A DNA stretch of 7,251 nucleotides from an uncultured Gemmatimonadota bacterium (GTDB taxonomy: Bacteria; Gemmatimonadota; Gemmatimonadetes; Gemmatimonadales; GWC2-71-9), in assembly GCA_913009915.1 (NCBI GenBank), contig CAJVYZ010000131.1:1-7251 (forward strand), in the 5' to 3' direction. Positions 6,459 to 7,251 of the stretch are shown in pieces. The first letter of the stretch is position 1. The number at the start of each line of letters is the position of its first letter. The notes under the pieces are model-generated. The model did no database searches, was not told where the DNA came from, and saw only the letters and a list, made by a program, of their open reading frames with translations. Both the position numbers and the translations under genes were made by a program.

Positions 6459-6465
6459 TCCTCCT
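6459..6465 (-). promoter_or_regulatory. Shine-Dalgarno site fixing the OmpA-like start
   Basis: AGGAGGA on the minus strand sits five bases before the ATG at 6453. It decides against the upstream in-frame ATG at 6552, which would bury the lipoprotein signal and overlap the divergent gene's start codon. Confidence 0.8.
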
Positions 6466-6550
6466 GCGATGAGAGTCGAATGGAACCGGCCTTCGGTCTA
6501 CCAAGAATTGGTCGGCGTTGCCAGAAAGATAGTCACGGGGAAGGCAGGTC

Positions 6551-7201
6551 ATGACAGCTGACCCTCTCGGTGCGCCGGTTTCGGGCCAAGTGGCCCTGGA
6601 CGATGGGCGGCGGCTTGCGTGGTACCAATTCGGAAAACCGTCCGGGAGCCCGGTGTTCTACTTTCACGGCTTTCCCGGTTCCGGCGTAGAGGCACGCTGG
6701 GGACATGGGGTGGCGACAACCGCCGGTGTGCGACTCATCGGTCTGGATCGTCCCGGGTTCGGGCGCTCGAGTTTCGATTCCGGCCGAACCATCCTCGGAT
6801 GGGCCGATGATGTGCTGGCAGTGGCCGAGGCGCTCGACGTCGCCCAGTTCTCCGTCCTGGGGATGTCGGGCGGGGCACCCTACGCGCTCGCCTGCGCCGC
6901 CCGCCTGCCCGAGCGGGTCACCCGGACCATGATCGTCAGCGGGCTGGGCCCGATGCCCGAGGGCAGGGGAGGGATCGAACCCGGCATGACGCTGTTCAAC
7001 AGGGCGGGGTTGTGGCTGGCGCGGCGGCAGTGGGCCGGTTGGCTGCTGGACGCAGGGCGGCCCCTAGTCGAGCACGTTCTTCGGCGGCACACGAGCCGCG
7101 TGGTGGCACACCTGGCGCACATATGCGGCCCCCGGGATCGCGAGGCGCTGGAGGTACTCGGGGTCGGCCCGGTGCTGGAGGAGTCGTTCCTGCAGGCGGT
7201 T
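6551..7201 (+). CDS. Alpha/beta-fold hydrolase, 3' truncated by adapter sequence
   Basis: This is probably a cytoplasmic serine hydrolase; substrate unknown. No signal peptide is seen. Residues 11-37 give the first strands, HGFPGSG (39-45) is the oxyanion-hole segment, LIGLDRPGFGRS (62-73) is the typical strand-turn after it, and GMSGG (104-108) is the nucleophile elbow with Ser106. The catalytic acid and His, normally in the last third, are missing. Family members usually have about 270-310 residues, whereas only 217 native codons are present, ending with GTT at 7199-7201. From codon 218 the frame runs into adapter and produces the artefactual tail RSEEHTSELQ before a TGA. GGGGAAGG at 6537-6544 can serve as the ribosome site. 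The start sits in a 97-bp divergent gap with the OmpA-like gene. Confidence 0.88.
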
Positions 7202-7251
7202 AGATCGGAAGAGCACACGTCTGAACTCCAGTGAGACGGACAGACCCAGTA
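7202..7251 (+). other. Illumina TruSeq adapter read-through plus unexplained 19-base tail (non-genomic)
   Basis: Bases 7202-7232 equal the first 31 bases of the TruSeq read-1 adapter, beginning AGATCGGAAGAGC. The leading A is the A-tail of library ligation, so genomic sequence ends at 7201. The adapter should continue with CAC and an index, but 7233-7251 reads GAGACGGACAGACCCAGTA, which I cannot match. It may be sequencing error, index-derived, or a chimeric join. This stretch should be removed before annotation. Confidence 0.95.

Noticed and set aside
6454..6552. N-terminal extension of the OmpA-like protein to 6552
   Set aside because: It puts 33 residues before a perfect lipoprotein signal, lacks a comparable ribosome site and overlaps the divergent hydrolase start.
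7202..7234. RSEEHTSELQ as the genuine C-terminus of the hydrolase
   Set aside because: These codons are TruSeq adapter sequence, and the protein would lack its catalytic His.

Overview
This is a GC-rich bacterial chromosomal fragment from a Gram-negative-type cell: it encodes two lipoproteins, a peptidoglycan-binding OmpA-like protein and a secreted c-type cytochrome. The gene styles suggest Gemmatimonadota or, less likely, Acidobacteriota. Those styles are a two-haem cytochrome related to the reaction-centre cytochrome subunit, a PadR regulator with an Arg/Gly-rich N-terminus, and a secreted beta-propeller with a dockerin-like C-terminus. The assignment is an inference from family flavour; there is no rRNA or marker gene here. 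The last 50 bases are not genomic. They begin with an Illumina TruSeq read-through adapter, so this is the raw end of a short-read, probably metagenomic, contig.

Layout: (1) 1-1674 (+) is the 3' part of an APC-superfamily permease fused to a PTS EIIA-type domain and an RCK_C/TrkA-C domain. (2) 1795-2553 (+) is an exported di-haem cytochrome with C-terminal TPRs. (3) 2580-3176 (-) is a PadR-family repressor, convergent with the cytochrome across a small inverted repeat. (4) 3177-3456 is a divergent control region with three TACGATA boxes spaced exactly 12 bp, the last merging into a 12-bp palindrome. (5) 3457-5334 (+) is a large secreted protein (PPC domain, NHL-like propeller, Ig-like domain, dockerin/EF-hand-like tail). 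It overlaps by ATGA (6) 5331-5771 (+), a small putative lipoprotein. (7) 5779-6453 (-) is a glycine-zipper/OmpA-like lipoprotein. (8) 6551-7201 (+) is the start of an alpha/beta hydrolase, cut off by the adapter.

How they work together: most genes look like independent single-gene units. The real couplings are the overlapping pair at 3457-5771 and the divergent PadR gene beside it. The working hypothesis is that the dockerin-like tail of the large secreted protein docks onto the small lipoprotein encoded next to it, and that PadR controls itself and perhaps this pair. Both parts are inference.
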